DNA from: Brienomyrus brachyistius
Lineage: Eukaryota; Chordata; Actinopteri; Osteoglossiformes; Mormyridae
NCBI RefSeq assembly: GCF_023856365.1
Contig: NC_064533.1
Coordinates: 34,148,118-34,212,117, forward strand
Direction: 5' to 3'
DNA length: 64,000 nt
The notes beneath the pieces were generated by a model. It worked only from the letters and a program-made list of their open reading frames with translations, made no database searches and had not been told where the DNA came from. The position numbers and the translations under genes were made by a program. Below are positions 37,545 to 52,007 of the stretch, one piece after another; position 1 is the stretch's first letter; the number at the start of each line of letters is the position of its first letter.

Positions 37545-37700
37545 CTTGCCCCCATCTGCGTTGTACTCCTTTTCATTAGCATCCAGAAGCCGAGCAAGCC
37601 CAAAGTCAGTTATCTTGATGTGGTTGGGCGACTTCACCAGCACATTGCGGGCAGCCAGGTCTCTGTGCACCAGCCTACGCTCTTCCAAGTACATCATTCC
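37545..37700 (-). CDS. erbb4: erbb4 kinase exon with HRDLAARN and DFG
   Basis: 156 bp, 52 codons, phase 0 to 0: [19 protein letters not shown], then [14 protein letters not shown], then [13 protein letters not shown]. It carries the catalytic loop (Asp of HRD, Arg and Asn of AARN), the Mg-binding DFG and the activation-loop tyrosine in EKEYNADG. All residues needed for an active kinase are present. Confidence 0.97.
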
Positions 37701-38401
37701 CTGCCAATCACAGCACCAGTGCTGTTAATAACCTCATCACTTACTTGCACACTGCTCTTCAAACAGTGGTCATCAAAAAATTTTCCACAAGTCCAGTTTT
37801 ATGAACCTTACATCAAGTTTTCATAAAAACTGAGCAACACTTATATAAGCCATTAAACACTGGAGAGATAGTCTTGCCTCTGGGAGAGAAGGTTGAAATG
37901 GGAGCACTTTTGATGTTATCGTAAACCTGGTGGCCAATGCTGTTATAAAGAAAGTTAAATATAAACATTTGTTTGCAATGTTGGACTATTTAACTCGGTG
38001 AAGTGGAATCTAGGCTCACTTTCAATAATGACAGCTGTTCCAGCTGCCCACAGCATAGAGTTTGCAGCGTTCATTTTCATGAAATTGCTTCAGTTTTAAT
38101 CTGGCAATTTAGATTTGCCCCAGTGCACACAAGTTGCTCTGGGCAAAGTGAATGAATGAAACACTCACAAATCATGTAGAACAAAAGAATGAGAAGCCAG
38201 GCTAATTTACGCTGTAACAAATTGAAATTGGATATAGAGTAAGTTATAAAAGAATAGATTACAATGGTTAAAACACAATAACATTGATTTGTTTCTCAGT
38301 TCCTCAGAAGGGTGCGCTGTTGGTCCAATACCAGAGGATGCAAATTACCCAAGTAATAACAGATATTGAAGGCATTGTTCTTACAAAAAAATTAGGAAAT
38401 A

Positions 38402-38721
38402 CAGATGCTCCTCAACTTACAAACTTTCAACTTACGAACTTTCAGACATACGAACGAAGAGGACTGTAAGTCCAAATTGTGTTCCTTGGGCTCCCGTTTC
38501 CTGTCCGCAACATCAATTTTTTTTTCTGCACGCCAATTCCGCTTAGTATGACTTCTGGGCGCTACTCTCACCGCGCAGCAGCATAGCGTGCGAACTCCCA
38601 GCATCCTAGTTCTTTGTACTTGCGTATGCCCTTAAAATGATGTTGAATAACAACTTACGAATATTTCAAGTTACAAATGGCCGTTCAGAATGTAACTCAT
38701 TCGTAAGTAGAGGAGCGTCTG
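38402..38721. mobile_element. pogo/Tigger-like MITE in an erbb4 intron
   Basis: Left end CAGATGCTCCTCAACTTAC and right end (reverse complement) CAGACGCTCCTCTACTTACG are terminal inverted repeats bordered by TA at 38400-38401 and 38722-38723. Inner sequence repeats the ACTTACGAA word. 320 bp, no coding capacity. Confidence 0.88.
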
Positions 38722-41700
38722 TAATTGGTATTGGAACTGTGAATCTGCGGCAATGAATGAATACATTTTCATTTCATTAATGTGACTTAATTGGACTCAG
38801 CAGGGTTTATATTTTGCATGTATTTCTTAGGAATCATGTATTTCATTGATTATATATTACCTGACTATTTTTGCTGTTATGATGAGACCCAGAAAAGTAT
38901 AAGCATAAAAGAAACTGCCGAGTATTCCTCTGTGAACTGATGACATGGATTACAATGACACTCAATCTGCTTCTCAATTCTCTCATGTGTCAGAACTATA
39001 CTACATGTACTTCTTGATTTTCATAACTATTAAAAATGGAGCAAATCAATGGCTAAAGTGTGACTGATGGTTGTGAAACAATGTGTAAGACAGGATGAAT
39101 CATTGAACAGAATCATATGACACAGGAATGCGAAGTAATTAGGAATTTACTTGAGTATGGGAGTATATCATTGCTGTCAAATGGACATATATCAACTGCA
39201 TGAAAAAACACAATTTTTTAGAAGCAGGATTTTTTTTTCCTGAAACTACTTTACAAAGTAAACCTAAAACAATGTAATGAGATACCCATAGCACCACAAA
39301 TAGAAACCTATCTTTACACGGCTGCTACAGTTTAATGTTTTACATGCACTGACACAGATTGTTTAGTGAGGCAATTATGTCAGTGTCAATTATGTCAGTG
39401 TCAACAAGCTGCAAACTAACCTTCCTTTAGCTATCTGTCTAGCTATCAGTGTTAAGTAGTTAAAAATTAGCGACATGAAGTAATTCATACTATCAACCAC
39501 CATAAATACAAACGTTAATCAGTACAAACATAAATACTTGTAAAACAGACTCCAGAGGAATGAAAACCAAATTTATTTTGACTTCAACACAAAGAAAAAC
39601 ATCGCAGGATTTGGGTCAGAGGATGGACTATAATCTGACTGTAATCGTCAGGATTCGAGTATGTATGCTAGGTTACAACAAAAACAAAGAGAAGCCAATT
39701 CTTAGCAATAAAGCACAGGAGAAAACGAATGAACGGAAACTACACTTGACTTTCCTACGACCATGGGAGGTACAAATAGGTACAGAAAACAGTTTTAAGC
39801 AGCCCAGGATTTTCAGAAATTTTTCATACAGTTACCATTTTGTTGACCAATCAGTTGAGCACAAAGTTAAGGCTTGATAACTTCAAATACATTCTGATAC
39901 CTAATGGAACAGCTTCCCTCAAAGTGTTCATTTTCTGAATTATATCCCTGTTTGAAATTCTAAGTTAGCCATTTCAATTTGCACAAATTACATAAACAGT
40001 CAACACCTGAGTCAATTGGATGTGCTAATGTGTATTTAACCAAAAACAACTGGCAACTGTAAACCCGTACCATCGCACAGTGCCAGGGCATAATACTGGC
40101 TCTTCTGTGATTGTAGAACATGCCTTTTTTGAGTTGTACTTTCAACATGTAAGAAGCACTTATCTGTAGCTTTAGAGAGCAGTCTCTATGGGCCAGCAAA
40201 CCCCAGCCAAGATCATCATTCATGCTTCTGGCTTCCCTCAAGCCCCCTCCTTCTGGGAGATGGCAAGCAGTATGTTTAGTGGATGTGTTTCGGTTTCCAA
40301 CAGATTGGCTTTTTTTCCCATCCAAAATATTGCAAAGGGTAGTCACTGAGTATAAATGAGATATCTAGCATTTAACTGGATTAAAAAAAGATAGCATCAT
40401 TGCACTTTCTGTATTCTGCAATAAGGGTGTGACTGGACTTCATACAGCACATGTCCTGTCACTGTCATGCTTTAGAATTTTTCCATGACTTTTTATTATC
40501 TGAGGTGCAAAACAGCAATGAAAATGGTGCACTGTGATACATGAAAGCCTTCACATTTTGGAATTATAATCATGAGAAAAAATTATCTTAGAATATCTCT
40601 GTAAATAAGTCCTCTGTTATACATGGGCCTTCCCTTCTGGGAAATGGAGCATGGACAGAAATATAGGAGGGCATTGGGAGACAGTTTTACCAATTACTTG
40701 CTAGTGGTAAACAAACTGAGAAGAGGAACATGGGTGACATAAGTGTCCAGCAAATCACGATTGCAGCCAGTAATACTGCCAAATTATAACATATTGCTTG
40801 CTATGCAGAACACTGTATTTCCTGATTCAACTTAAGAAATCATCTGAATAAGCTTTAAATTATATGCACAAGCATGTGCAAACCATTAGTGAGTTACAGC
40901 AAAAACCTTGTCAGCTCCCTGGGGTCAGTACCTGAGTGTGACTTTCTATATCCATTATTTAAATTCATACTGGAGGGTTTGGTTCCATATTTTCAAGCAA
41001 TTTGTCAATTGTGTGCTTATGTCTATTTATGAAGAGTCTGATCACTGCATTACTGAAGGTTAAGGTAATGTTTCCATATGACTCTCTTGTGGGACAAAGT
41101 TGGCAAAAGACCAACTTCACTTGATATGGAAGCTGAATACTGAAACAGAAAAAGAGGAGCTATTTAAATATGCACCTTTAACAAACTACTTACAATAATA
41201 GCCATTTATTATTTATTATTATTCATTTATCTGAACTTTTCCAAGGTCACTTTTTAAGCAATTGGACCAAATAACAAGGATGCATACACATAATTGTAGA
41301 ACTACAAAAAAGTCTGTAGTACTCAAGAAGTCTTAGAGGCAGATGAATATGTCATCTTTACCTAAGCTACAGAAACATCATCAATTAAATGCTTGCATGA
41401 CTGCCACTCTAAGTATCCTCAATGACATCGGGAAATCAGTTCTGGTAATTTGTGTTGCCTGATGGGAAGATGTTATTGATAATTAAATAGCTCTTTTAAT
41501 CACTTACAGCAAGGCTGTAAATTCTAATGTCTGACCTCCCGCCTCATGAACCTGCCACAGCACACTTTTGTATCTAGTTACCAGCTAGTACAGAAATCCA
41601 TTGCAACTCCAGCTGTGGATAGTTTTCCAAGAAATATTTCAGATTTGTCAGCGTATGTCAACCTTTTAGTAAGTATATGAACTGACTACCCTACAATGCC

Positions 41701-43012
41701 CAAAATTTCTCAATCCAAAATTTACAAGTGAATTTATCTTCAAGCATCACTGTTTTACTAAGAAGGTTTTCCTAATGGAGAAGATAAAACACTTATGCCA
41801 CTGTTCACCTGCGTGCACTTCCAGAAAAAAAACGTATCCCAGACATGCATTGTAAAAGTAGCTGAAATTGGTGAAGCAGCAGTCATTGATTTATGTCACA
41901 AATTCCGGGGCAGATAGCACATTTTTTTGGATTATATTACTGCTGCAGGCCTTTTGTTTGATATGACAGCCCTGCTGTAAGAAAACTGGCTTGACAGTCA
42001 ACTAAACTGATACAAACAGGCCTATCAAGTACAAATATTCTGCAGGCTAGGTTTAGCTTGTCTGTAACATACCTTGACCAAATGGATGTGGGCACCATAT
42101 TACTCATAGGTGATAAACTTATATCAGTATTAATAGGTCCTACTATTTTCCTTTCCAGCTCACTGGCATCCATCCAATACTGGTCCTAACTGATGTGGTG
42201 CTCCAGGTGAGCATCACCATCAGCACCCCCTGTCTGAAGCAGAGTGAAATTGGCTGGCAAGTCAGCCCCCCCCCCCCCCCAGACACTGGCATCCTAGACG
42301 GCCACTTATGTTGCCTGTGGGATTGACCGGCAACGCAGGGATCAGTCATTCAAAATGAATGTATGAACTGAAATCACTCTGAAACCACAAATGTTATTCT
42401 ACACTGATACGTGGCTTGCCGTTGCTAATACAGCAGAACAATATACATATTTAATCACAACTATGCATTGAAAAATATCATTAGCTGTTCTACTTATAAT
42501 TTTTATATGGATCTCTTTCATAATTATTAATATCTAATATAGTTTCTCGCCTAAGGTAAGCTGATGCTCAAATATTTTCATTTTAACTGGTTGTTGAGAT
42601 AAAACATTAGCATGCCAGGCTGAATATATTGCTGCAGTCATTTATCTTTCTTGAAGCAGACCATTATTTCTTTTGAAGTCTATCAGTTGTGCCACCGGAT
42701 AGCTACTTTAGCCAGCATGCTAATACAATTATTGAAAGATGTGCCGAAAACTCGACAAAGTAATTTAATACTTTTTACCAACAAACATTGCAGGTTTGAG
42801 CACCAGAAAAAAATTCTACCTTCAGCTCATTTTTCTCCTCAATTTGGTCCTCTTTGGCATATTGAAGACCTGTTCTTCTCAGATCCTTCATATGTGTGCA
42901 CCCTACAATGGACATGTGTCCTGGAAAGAGTGTCTCTGACCTTGTGGCCTGTGCTTCCTGGGACATGCCCTAGGCTGACCACTGGAACGGTATAAAACAG
43001 GAGCGATGGGTG

Positions 43013-43311
43013 TCATCCATTTTCTAACTGTTTATTCCGTTCAGGGTCACAGGAGGGCCTGGAGCCAATTTCTGGCAGCAAAGGGCACAAGGAAGAGGTA
43101 CAGTCCGGACGGGATGCCTGTCCACGAATCCACTCTCACCACAGGCAATTTAGAGCCCAATTAGCTCGACTGCGTGTCTCTGGACTGCAGGTGCAAACAT
43201 ACATGACACAGGAAAAATGTGGAAACTCCACAGAGAGCGGAAGCAGGATTCAAACCACCAGCGCCTGAGGTGCGATGCAAGATAGCCGCCCACTGTGCCA
43301 CCGTCACCCAT
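43013..43311 (-). repeat. SINE-like repeat, old full-length copy, inverted
   Basis: On the plus strand it starts TCATCCATTTTCTAACTG, continues GGAAACTCCACAGAGAG, and ends GCCCACTGTGCCACCGTCACCC, the reverse complement of the SINE head. Strongly diverged from the young copies. Confidence 0.7.
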
Positions 43312-44261
43312 GATGGATGGGTAACCACACCATAATAACATGGGGATGTGGAAGGTCATGGCAGTTACAGAAAAATATTCTTCCTTCTTTTCACTAAATA
43401 CATTTTTTAAATTAAATACACATTAAAACAGCATGTGCGTAAAAGAACAGATTTCCAAAAGGGACACAGTCAGCCAATAATATATACAAAGTGCCTACTG
43501 CAAGGGCCCAATATATCTTCATTTCCATACATGAATGACAAATGGAGGGTTAGGATAGCAAGTTAAATGAAAACATCATTTAGTAGATGCAACAAGAAAT
43601 TTAGGAATTTTACCTCTTCTTTTTTATATTCATCTTCATTCCCCCAAAATGTACAAATAGGATATGACAAAGCACAGCACCTCAACTCACTCTTCATTGA
43701 TCAATATACTAACTATAGCTATCTCATACCACCCATTTGTCTGATTCATCCCACCAAGCACATCTGACTGTGCAACAAGGGACTATCTAGGGGCTTGGGA
43801 ACAGCTAATACAACATGATTGGAGTTTCTGCCCTCATTGTAGCACTTCTTTAATATTGAGAAGATGTTGGGACTGGTAACTCTTACAGAAAGGTGTCTCG
43901 TATTTTGTGATCATTCTGTGAACTCGGCTGCTACACAGCTGTGTGGACACATATTCATGGCAACATTTGACATAGACAAGTCATTACATTACATTCTGCA
44001 TGACACCATTATAAAGCTGAGCAAAGAACTGCTCAGATCCCAAGTGCCACTTTTCAAAAAAATCATAGAAACCCAGAAGAGTAAAACTGTGCGACATGGG
44101 CATTTTGCACTTTCATCAGTATATATTTTTGGTGACACCATTCTGGGACACAATTTTAATGGAAACACTACAGGAAAATTGCAAGGACTCAAGAGAGTCA
44201 TGCGCCTCATCTCTGCAGGTTGTACCACCTGCGAGATATTGCCATTTTTCTGTCTTTAATT

Positions 44262-44424
44262 CAGTGTTTCTCAACCTGGTCCTCAGGGGCTTTCATGTTT
44301 TTGCTCCCTCCCAGCTCCATGCCAGACAGTCCACATTTTTGCTTCCTCTCAACTCTCACAGAGCTGGGAGTAAGCAAAACCCAGATTGTCTGGGGGTCCT
44401 TGAGGATCGGTTTGATAAACATTG
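44262..44424. mobile_element. hAT MITE with perfect 8-bp target duplication
   Basis: Begins CAGTGTTTCTCAACCTGGTCC and ends, in reverse complement, CAATGTTTATCAAACCGATCC. It is flanked on both sides by CTTTAATT (44254-44261 and 44425-44432). The 8-bp duplication and the CAGTG-type ends are diagnostic of hAT elements. 163 bp, non-coding. Confidence 0.92.
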
Positions 44425-46094
44425 CTTTAATTTAAAATTTAAAAATGAAAAAAGTTTTTATTTTTTAACTGAATGAAATTGTGTAAGATGTGCAGGATAA
44501 AGAGACATTTCAGGAGTTTCAATTTCACACGAAGGGGCGTCCTGTTCTCGCCTTAAGGGTTTTTAAAGCCGATTCTCAGAAACCGAAAGTTGTGAAGAAA
44601 ATACAAAAACCAAAGGAAAAAAGTAGGAAGGATGTAATGCTTTTTTGATTTACTGCCAAGTAGGTAAATCTGGTAAGAGATAAGTAGAACTGGACCTTTT
44701 TTTCATTATTTTTTCAGTTTTTAGAGATTTAAAAAAATGCTTCCTAAAGGCCAGCACTCTTCAAATTTGTCTCCTATTTGTGTCATTCTCTTTTGAATAG
44801 CAGTGAAGCAATGAGAGGTTGTATGAGTTTCAGATTGTTTGGGACAAAATTGTGGAAACCACAGTAGGGAGTGTCTTACCAAAATAGGTGTGATTACTCA
44901 ATTGGTCTTTAAACAACACAAAACTGAATTTTATAAATAATGGTGGGGGAAAGTAATGCATTTTATGAACTTAAATATTTAAAATCTATTTTTAGATTAT
45001 TTAGATTTCTAAGCATCCACAGTAACCCTAAAGGAGATCTATAGGTGCCCAATGACATTCGCTAAAATGATCCAGGAGACCCAAAGGTTCATATCAGGAC
45101 CTGATCGTCAACATGTTAGGGGTATGGATACAGTAGTAGATTCAGAGAACACAGCACTTGACAAAGGCCTTTGAATTCTCAAAATTATATGTAACATTGG
45201 GCGGGGAGACACAAGGTTAAATTCTGTTGGTGTCCAGAATTTATAGGACACCACAGATTGCAACTTTAAATGATGGATGACAGGTATCATAAGCTTTTGC
45301 TGTCTTAAGCATGACAGCAAAAAATTTACTTCATAACTCATCATGACATTTATCATATGTATAATGACTGCTGTCATAGATCTCAGGATGTATTATTACA
45401 TGCTTATGACAGTGTTATTAAGGATTTTTGGTTTGTCCTAGTACAACATTTAATGTTTTTTTTCCATATACATACAATAATCCTGCTAAGACTGTGACAG
45501 ATGCCGTTGTAAGTATGCCACTGAAATTCATTCCAGGTAGCATCTGCAGCAGCAGACTACTAGGCAGCCCACCATCCTCAGAAACCAGAATATTGTTGCA
45601 CTTTGCCTGCTGCATAGGAACGCATAATTCAAAACAATGAATATAACTGGGATCAAGTGTTCTGTCCTTTATTCTAAGGTTTGTCCCAGAAAGTCCAGAT
45701 TACTCAGGATTTGAGTTTAATGCCGCTAGTTTCTTCATTTTTTTTTAAACATATGGCACCTGCAACAGCATGCTACATTCAGTTTAAGTAGGTTCTAATT
45801 TTTGGGCCGCTCTAGACTCGGCAGTCTACCATCAGGCAGTGTTTTATTATAGCTATTTCAAATTAAGTGGGCCATAGAAATGTGGCTTCTATTTGTTTTC
45901 ATTTATCTAGGTGACAAAATAAAATGCTTCCAGAACTCATAATGGAATTGACTTTGACTGAACTCCTAGGGTAGAGGTAGACATGCAAGAGGCTTCAGTA
46001 CTCCAGGTTTTATTTTATTTATTCATAATTTATCTTCCTACTAAGCGTGCTTCATTGGGTATACTGTGCTGTTTTCGGCTCATGGTTCAAATCC

Positions 46095-47580
46095 CAGCTC
46101 GACTCCGAGTTATATTGTTTCCATGGTCACATGACACCACCATGAAGTTGACCCCCATTTCACCCATTTTCAACGAAACCGGTCTCACTTGTCCGTGCTG
46201 CTTTTGTACGAGTTTGTACCATTGAAATTTTCACTTTTGCAACTTTGGTTTCTGAGATATAAATACTTGTTTACATGGTGACATCACTGCTGTGTGTCCC
46301 CATCCAAATTCCATCTTCTTGTAACGTGTTGCTCAGCTGTTTGGTTGATGATACAGTTTCAAGTTACCCCGTGAGTTTCAAGCTCACCCTTGCTGCTGCA
46401 AGGGTGCCCATCAATAAAATTGTTCATATTATAAAAAGCTGTGTTTATTTGAATTATAACAAAAATCATTTTACCTTGATAGTGTAGCTGACAGGTTTTA
46501 TTACATTGTCAATGTATATGCAGCTCAATAGTAATATTTCATCAATTATAACTATATATTCAGATTGATAAGAATTGCTTCACTGACATCTCTTATTAAT
46601 TATGTTTATTTAGTTACATAGTGACATCTATCCATTTTCTGAAGCTGCTTATCCTATTCAGGGTCACAGGGAGTCTGAAGCCTATCCCAGAGGCTACAGG
46701 CACAAGGCAGAGAACAATCCTGGATGGGACACCAGCCCATCGCAGGGCCCACTCACACACCACACACCCACGGGCTATTTGGTAATTCCAATTATCCCCA
46801 GCATGTTTCTGGACTGTGGGAGGCAAACAAGAGTGCACAGAGGAAACCTCATGATGACATGGAGAGAACATGCAAACTCCACACACATGGCAGAAACTTG
46901 AACCCAGGTCCTAGAGTGTGAGTTATCACTTGTAACACCGTGCCACCCCTTCATAGTAACGTTTACCGTATTTAAAATATATCTACAAATGTTTTTAAAA
47001 CGCTTGTTTTAACAATTATTATAGAAAATCATTCGCTTTGTTAGTATGTCTGACATGTTTTATTAGATTATTAATGTATATTCAGCTCCATAGTATTATA
47101 TATATAGTATGAAGTATAAAATATGTTTAGAAATTTTTGAAAAACGTGTGTCTGGATTATGTGTAACATAATTAGGTCTGCAATAAAATGTACATCTTTA
47201 AAGCAAAATCCCTAACATTATTGATTAATATTGATTAATAATTGTTCAAATCATACTGATTTAGGGAACATGTAGCTATGGAGTTGAATACATGGTAGTG
47301 ATCAATAAAACATGTTGCCATGGAGCATAAACTAAAGCAGCACAAATGAAAATTTCAATGCCACAAATGCAGCATGAATGACAGATGGATTTGGTTCAAA
47401 TTGTATGCAAATAGGGGGCCAACTTCATAATGGTGATATCACTATGTAAAAAGCATTTATATCTCAGAAACTAAAGCAGCTCAAATGAAACTTTCAGTGG
47501 CACAAATGCAGCACAAACAATTCAGATTGGGTTGGTTAAATTCTGAAATGTATGAGACCCCAACTTCATTCAGGTCCTAA
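46095..47580. mobile_element. Foldback element interrupted by a SINE
   Basis: The segment 46095-46290 and the reverse complement of 47290-47580 share GAAGTTG.CCCC, CATTGAAATTTTCA and TTTCTGAGATATAAAT in the same order. The right arm holds two tandem units of about 140 bp. Between the arms, a direct repeat (46470-46538 and 47022-47100, TGACA.GTTTTATTA) brackets a SINE. No transposase frame. Confidence 0.65.
46622..46952 (-). mobile_element. SINE copy inside the foldback element
   Basis: Plus strand runs ATCTATCCATTTTCTGAAGC, then CTATCCCAGAGGCTACAGG, to ACACCGTGCCACCCCTT (SINE head reversed). Flanking ACATAGTGAC and TCATAGTAAC look like an imperfect target duplication, so this is an intermediate-age insertion. 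Confidence 0.75.
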
Positions 47581-48208
47581 AATAAGATTTGTGTACTTTT
47601 CCTGGCAAGTAATTCTTGAAGTTCAAGAAGAACTTATGTTATATTCACTTGCGGATGTATTATCACAAGTTACAGTATTTTATTGAGAATTCTATTTCTG
47701 TCTAGGTCCTTCTCAATACATGTTATTGCAGTGTTTGACAATATTTCCAGAACAATCTTTGGCAAACATCATTAAAAATTATTTGAAATTAGAACATTTG
47801 AAGTCAGAAGTCGTCAACATGTCTGTTCTTTTGTCTGGTGCTATTTTAGGTGTAGGGACAAAGTGCAAGAAACAACATCTCTGACGGCTTATGTAAAGGT
47901 ATTTTTGAAGGGCATTAAAATTAAGTAAACTTGCTGTCAGGCACTGTGATTTTCATCACTCCCACTTCAATTCCTTGTTTGTGTAAGGGTGGGAGGGAGA
48001 GGATACAAATGTTATTCTTTCCACTATGCTTTCTTTAAAAGTAGGACAGCTTCTGAATAATGTTAGGTTTTGTATTAAGAACACATCATTACAGTTTAAT
48101 TTCCTTTATTTTGCTTTAACTGGTAAAAATGTGCACATTATTATTATTATCTTTAAATATTAGCTTATATATGCATTATCTTTGCACTTTGCCTTTTTGA
48201 CAATATAT

Positions 48209-48242
48209 ATACACACACACACACACACATACACACATACAG
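48209..48242 (+). repeat. TA/CA microsatellite
   Basis: TATATATA followed by about ten ACAC units, inside an intron about 75 bp from the exon at 48316. Confidence 0.85.
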
Positions 48243-48288
48243 ATATTTGTCTGTGCACTATTTTCTTGCTGACATACCCTTAGCGTTA

Positions 48289-48528
<240 letters not shown>

Positions 48529-49670
48529 TCATGTAAAACATGATGCTAACACTTTCCCAGCCAGTGCTGGTTGATGCTCATTTGGAGCCCTAGGCAGGCT
48601 TCACATCAGAATTTAGTTATCAGACCTGCTGAAAATGGACATTTTGACACCTAGTACCCTGTTCCTCGATCAGAACCACATTAAACAAATACAGGAAGCT
48701 CCAAAATATTTTTAACTGACATATCCTATTAGGTATGGGAAAAAAACACTATAAGGTACATTTAAGCAATATAATTAATTTCCCCTGGAACCAGCAAGAT
48801 ATATCTTATCTTATCTTACAAATCTATTTCTGTATTATTGCAATATTACAGTATAATGAACCAAAACACACTGTACTGTAAGCTGGTATATTCAACATCT
48901 ACACTTAAACCTCATTTATGGCAAAACTGCACACAGCAGGTCATGTTTGCAAACTGACAAATGGTTCTGGGTTCTCCTTTCTGAAGTGGAGGGCCAAAAT
49001 TCCTCCGCTGCCAGAGACTGATCAATATATACAGAAGGCATTTATTTGTAGTCATTACTTGTAAAGTTAGGCATTTTCCAAATATTAAATTCTGACTAAA
49101 GTCTGATAATCTGTTTAAAAAAATAAAACGAAGAAAAAAAACCCAACTTTTTTTGTATCCAAATGGAATACTTCCAGGACTGTTAAAGAGTGCCAGGGTT
49201 GATATTGCATACAACCTAAAGTAACCTCTTCTCGCAGAGTGTAATAACAATGATGCCTTATACTAAAAAAAATGTGAGCATTGCTCTAAATAGCAGTCCG
49301 GGATAGAAGCAGCTTCAGGAATCAGTGTCACAGCTACAGTAATAATCATGCCTGCCCTTAAACCACTCCTAATAAACAGCAATTAAATCTTCCTTTGTGG
49401 AGATAATTGCCTTGCATTGGCCAAATTCTAAATTAAACTGTTAATTTAATGATTTATTGGTCTATGTTTTGGTTTGTCTATCAAATCCATGGCCTCTTTC
49501 ATACAAAATAGTTTTATGCTTGAGTTTTCTCTAATGCTGAGATAGAAGAGAGATCAATGGAGAGTATCGCTTGTGTGTCTTTGACAGATAGGCACAAACA
49601 AACTGGAAATCTGCCCATAAGGACTGAGATTTGGCTTTCTCCATGTATGCCTCTTTTGCTTGGGATACGG

Positions 49671-50044
49671 GGTGACACTTTATCTGATGGGGCACAAATT
49701 CTTAGTAATAACTCAGTTACTACTGAAGTACAAATTATGAACAAATCAAGAACAAACACATTTGTTACTTGAGATAAATGCGCCACGATTCATTAATGAT
49801 GAACAAATATGAGATAAGTATTTATCTTGTGTTATTCATTACTTCTTCCTTTGGTAGTCCCTTGAGTAATTCACAAAGGTTTGCAGAATTAACAGATATA
49901 GTAACAAATATGGTAACTGCTTGAGACATGCATCACGATTCATTAGCATGAATTAGCATGTGATCAGTATGTAACCAAGACTTTGGTTTGTAGTTAATTA
50001 ATTCGCAAGGATATTATTTGTGCCCTATCAAGTAAAGTGTTACC
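49671..50044. mobile_element. hAT-type MITE, GGTAACACTTTA termini
   Basis: Left end GGTGACACTTTATCTGATGG and right end (reverse complement) GGTAACACTTTACTTGATAG pair over about 29 bp, continuing into GGCACAAAT on both sides. 374 bp, no transposase. The flanks (GGATACGG and AGATATGT) are only loosely similar, so the target duplication is uncertain. Confidence 0.82.
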
Positions 50045-50427
50045 AGATATGTATTTGTGGGTGCCCTTGTGTGTGAGCCTATAGCAGGAGATGCTGATGC
50101 TTCCAGAATATACTGTGACTGTCAGCACTGAGATCATGTCTCCAGCAAAGAAGAGATATTTTAAGAGACTGCTACAGAAATAGATGAAGTACCTTTAAAT
50201 TTAGATATAGAGAGGCAGGAACCTCACCAATGCTGTGTAATGTAGACGAATAAAGTCTTGTCAGAGATATTTCACAAATTACAAAAATGGTAAAAGTTAA
50301 GGAATCTTTATAAAAATAATTTAGAATTTGGTGATCAGTGGTTATTGCTGACACACCACAGCACACAGTGCATGACAACGAAATGTGTCCTCTGCATTTA
50401 ACCCGCATGTGACATCGGTATGCAGCA

Positions 50428-50664
50428 GGTTTCCTCCGGGTACTCCGGTTTCCCTCCACAGTCCAAAGACATGCTGAGGCTAATTGGAGTTACTAAATTG
50501 CCCGTAGGAGTGCATGTGTGAGTGAATGGTGTGTGAGTGTGCCCTGCAATGGGCTGGTCCCCCATCCTGGGATGTTCCCTGCCTCGTGCCCATTGCTTCT
50601 TGGATAGGCTCCGGACCCCCCGCGACCCAGTAGGATAAGCGGTTTGGAAAATGGATGGATGGAT
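50428..50664 (+). mobile_element. Young 5'-truncated SINE with 11-bp target duplication
   Basis: Starts within the element at GTTTCCTCCGGGTACTCC and ends GGAAAATGGATGGATG. Flanked by GGTATGCAGCA at 50417-50427 and 50665-50675, a perfect match. The 5' truncation and target duplication are the signature of target-primed retroposition. Confidence 0.92.
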
Positions 50665-52007
50665 GGTATGCAGCAAGTTAAACTACACTATTTAAGTAAT
50701 GTTAAATTCATTGTGACTTTTATCGATTATGCAGAGAGTGGCAGTTAGGGTTAGGTTTTAGTGTGATATGCCAGCGTATAACACTATGGAAACAAAATAT
50801 TGGCCACAAAAAAAGCTAAATACATGAACCAAAAATATCTGTTTTTATGCGCAGCCTATCGTGGCATAAAACAAGCAGGCTGTGTGTGGCTCTGTGGGTT
50901 AGGGCTCCTACGTCTGGCAGAACGATGCTACTGCAGGGCCATTGAGGGAGGCCTGTATCCAGTTTGTTGAGGGGGCCTGGATGACTCTGATCCACACTTG
51001 CATGTTGCTTTGGAGAAAATAAACTTTTCAGTTTTTTTGTAGCGGATACATTTCAAATGCGGTGGTTTAGATGTGTTTATATACATCTGTGTGTGTGCAT
51101 GCACATAGAAAAGCAAGGACAAACTGTCAGTGTATGGTGTAGAGATTGTGTTACTGTATGCATGCTGATGATAATAGTCTCTCATATTACTTGAGATACC
51201 ACAAAACCATCAAAAAACTAAGTACTGGCTGAAATATAAAAACTCTCAAAACAATTTTTCTAATGGGAGTAATGCGAGTGAAACGGTGCCTTGACTTTCA
51301 TAGAAACACAATTATTTCAATAGCGATTTACGATAAAGGACATTTTTGTTCTATACTGAAATCTTCAACATGAACATCCCTTATATGTGGGGACATAAAA
51401 CAGCGGCATGACTAGGAATGAGGAAACATTACATGCAATAAAAATGCAGATGACACTGCTGAAATGTATGTTAATGAGCACTAGGACCCTGTCCTTTGAC
51501 AGGCACTACGAAGCCATCTGTGTCCAATTAGTGCAAGCCAACCTAGACGCCTCTGTTCTGAAATGGTAACACAGCATCACGGTACATTTTGATTTCACTA
51601 AACAGAGGACCAGTTACGGAGACCCTTCTTCCTCATCTGCATATAACCCTTCCCTTCACTAATTGTGGCTCAGAAAATCTGACAGGGAAATTGCTCATCA
51701 GGCCTGCTAGCTTCCTCTTCCTCCCCTACACAGGTACAATGACACAAACCTCTGCACTTGTGTGACGCAAAGATGAGCTAAAAATGGCTCAGTCGTAATT
51801 TCTGTACTGTCGTAAAAAGGAACACCAGACTGGAATGTCAGTGGTGTCTTTAATTGGAATCAGACACCTTGAGAAAAACGTATAAAGCCAATGAAAAGCC
51901 ATATAAATTCATGCATATACCTTAAAATATACACTGTTTCACCCAATTTTCTGTTTATTAACCACTTTTTATAACTGAAAAAACTGTCCTTTCATGGTCA
52001 TACTTAC

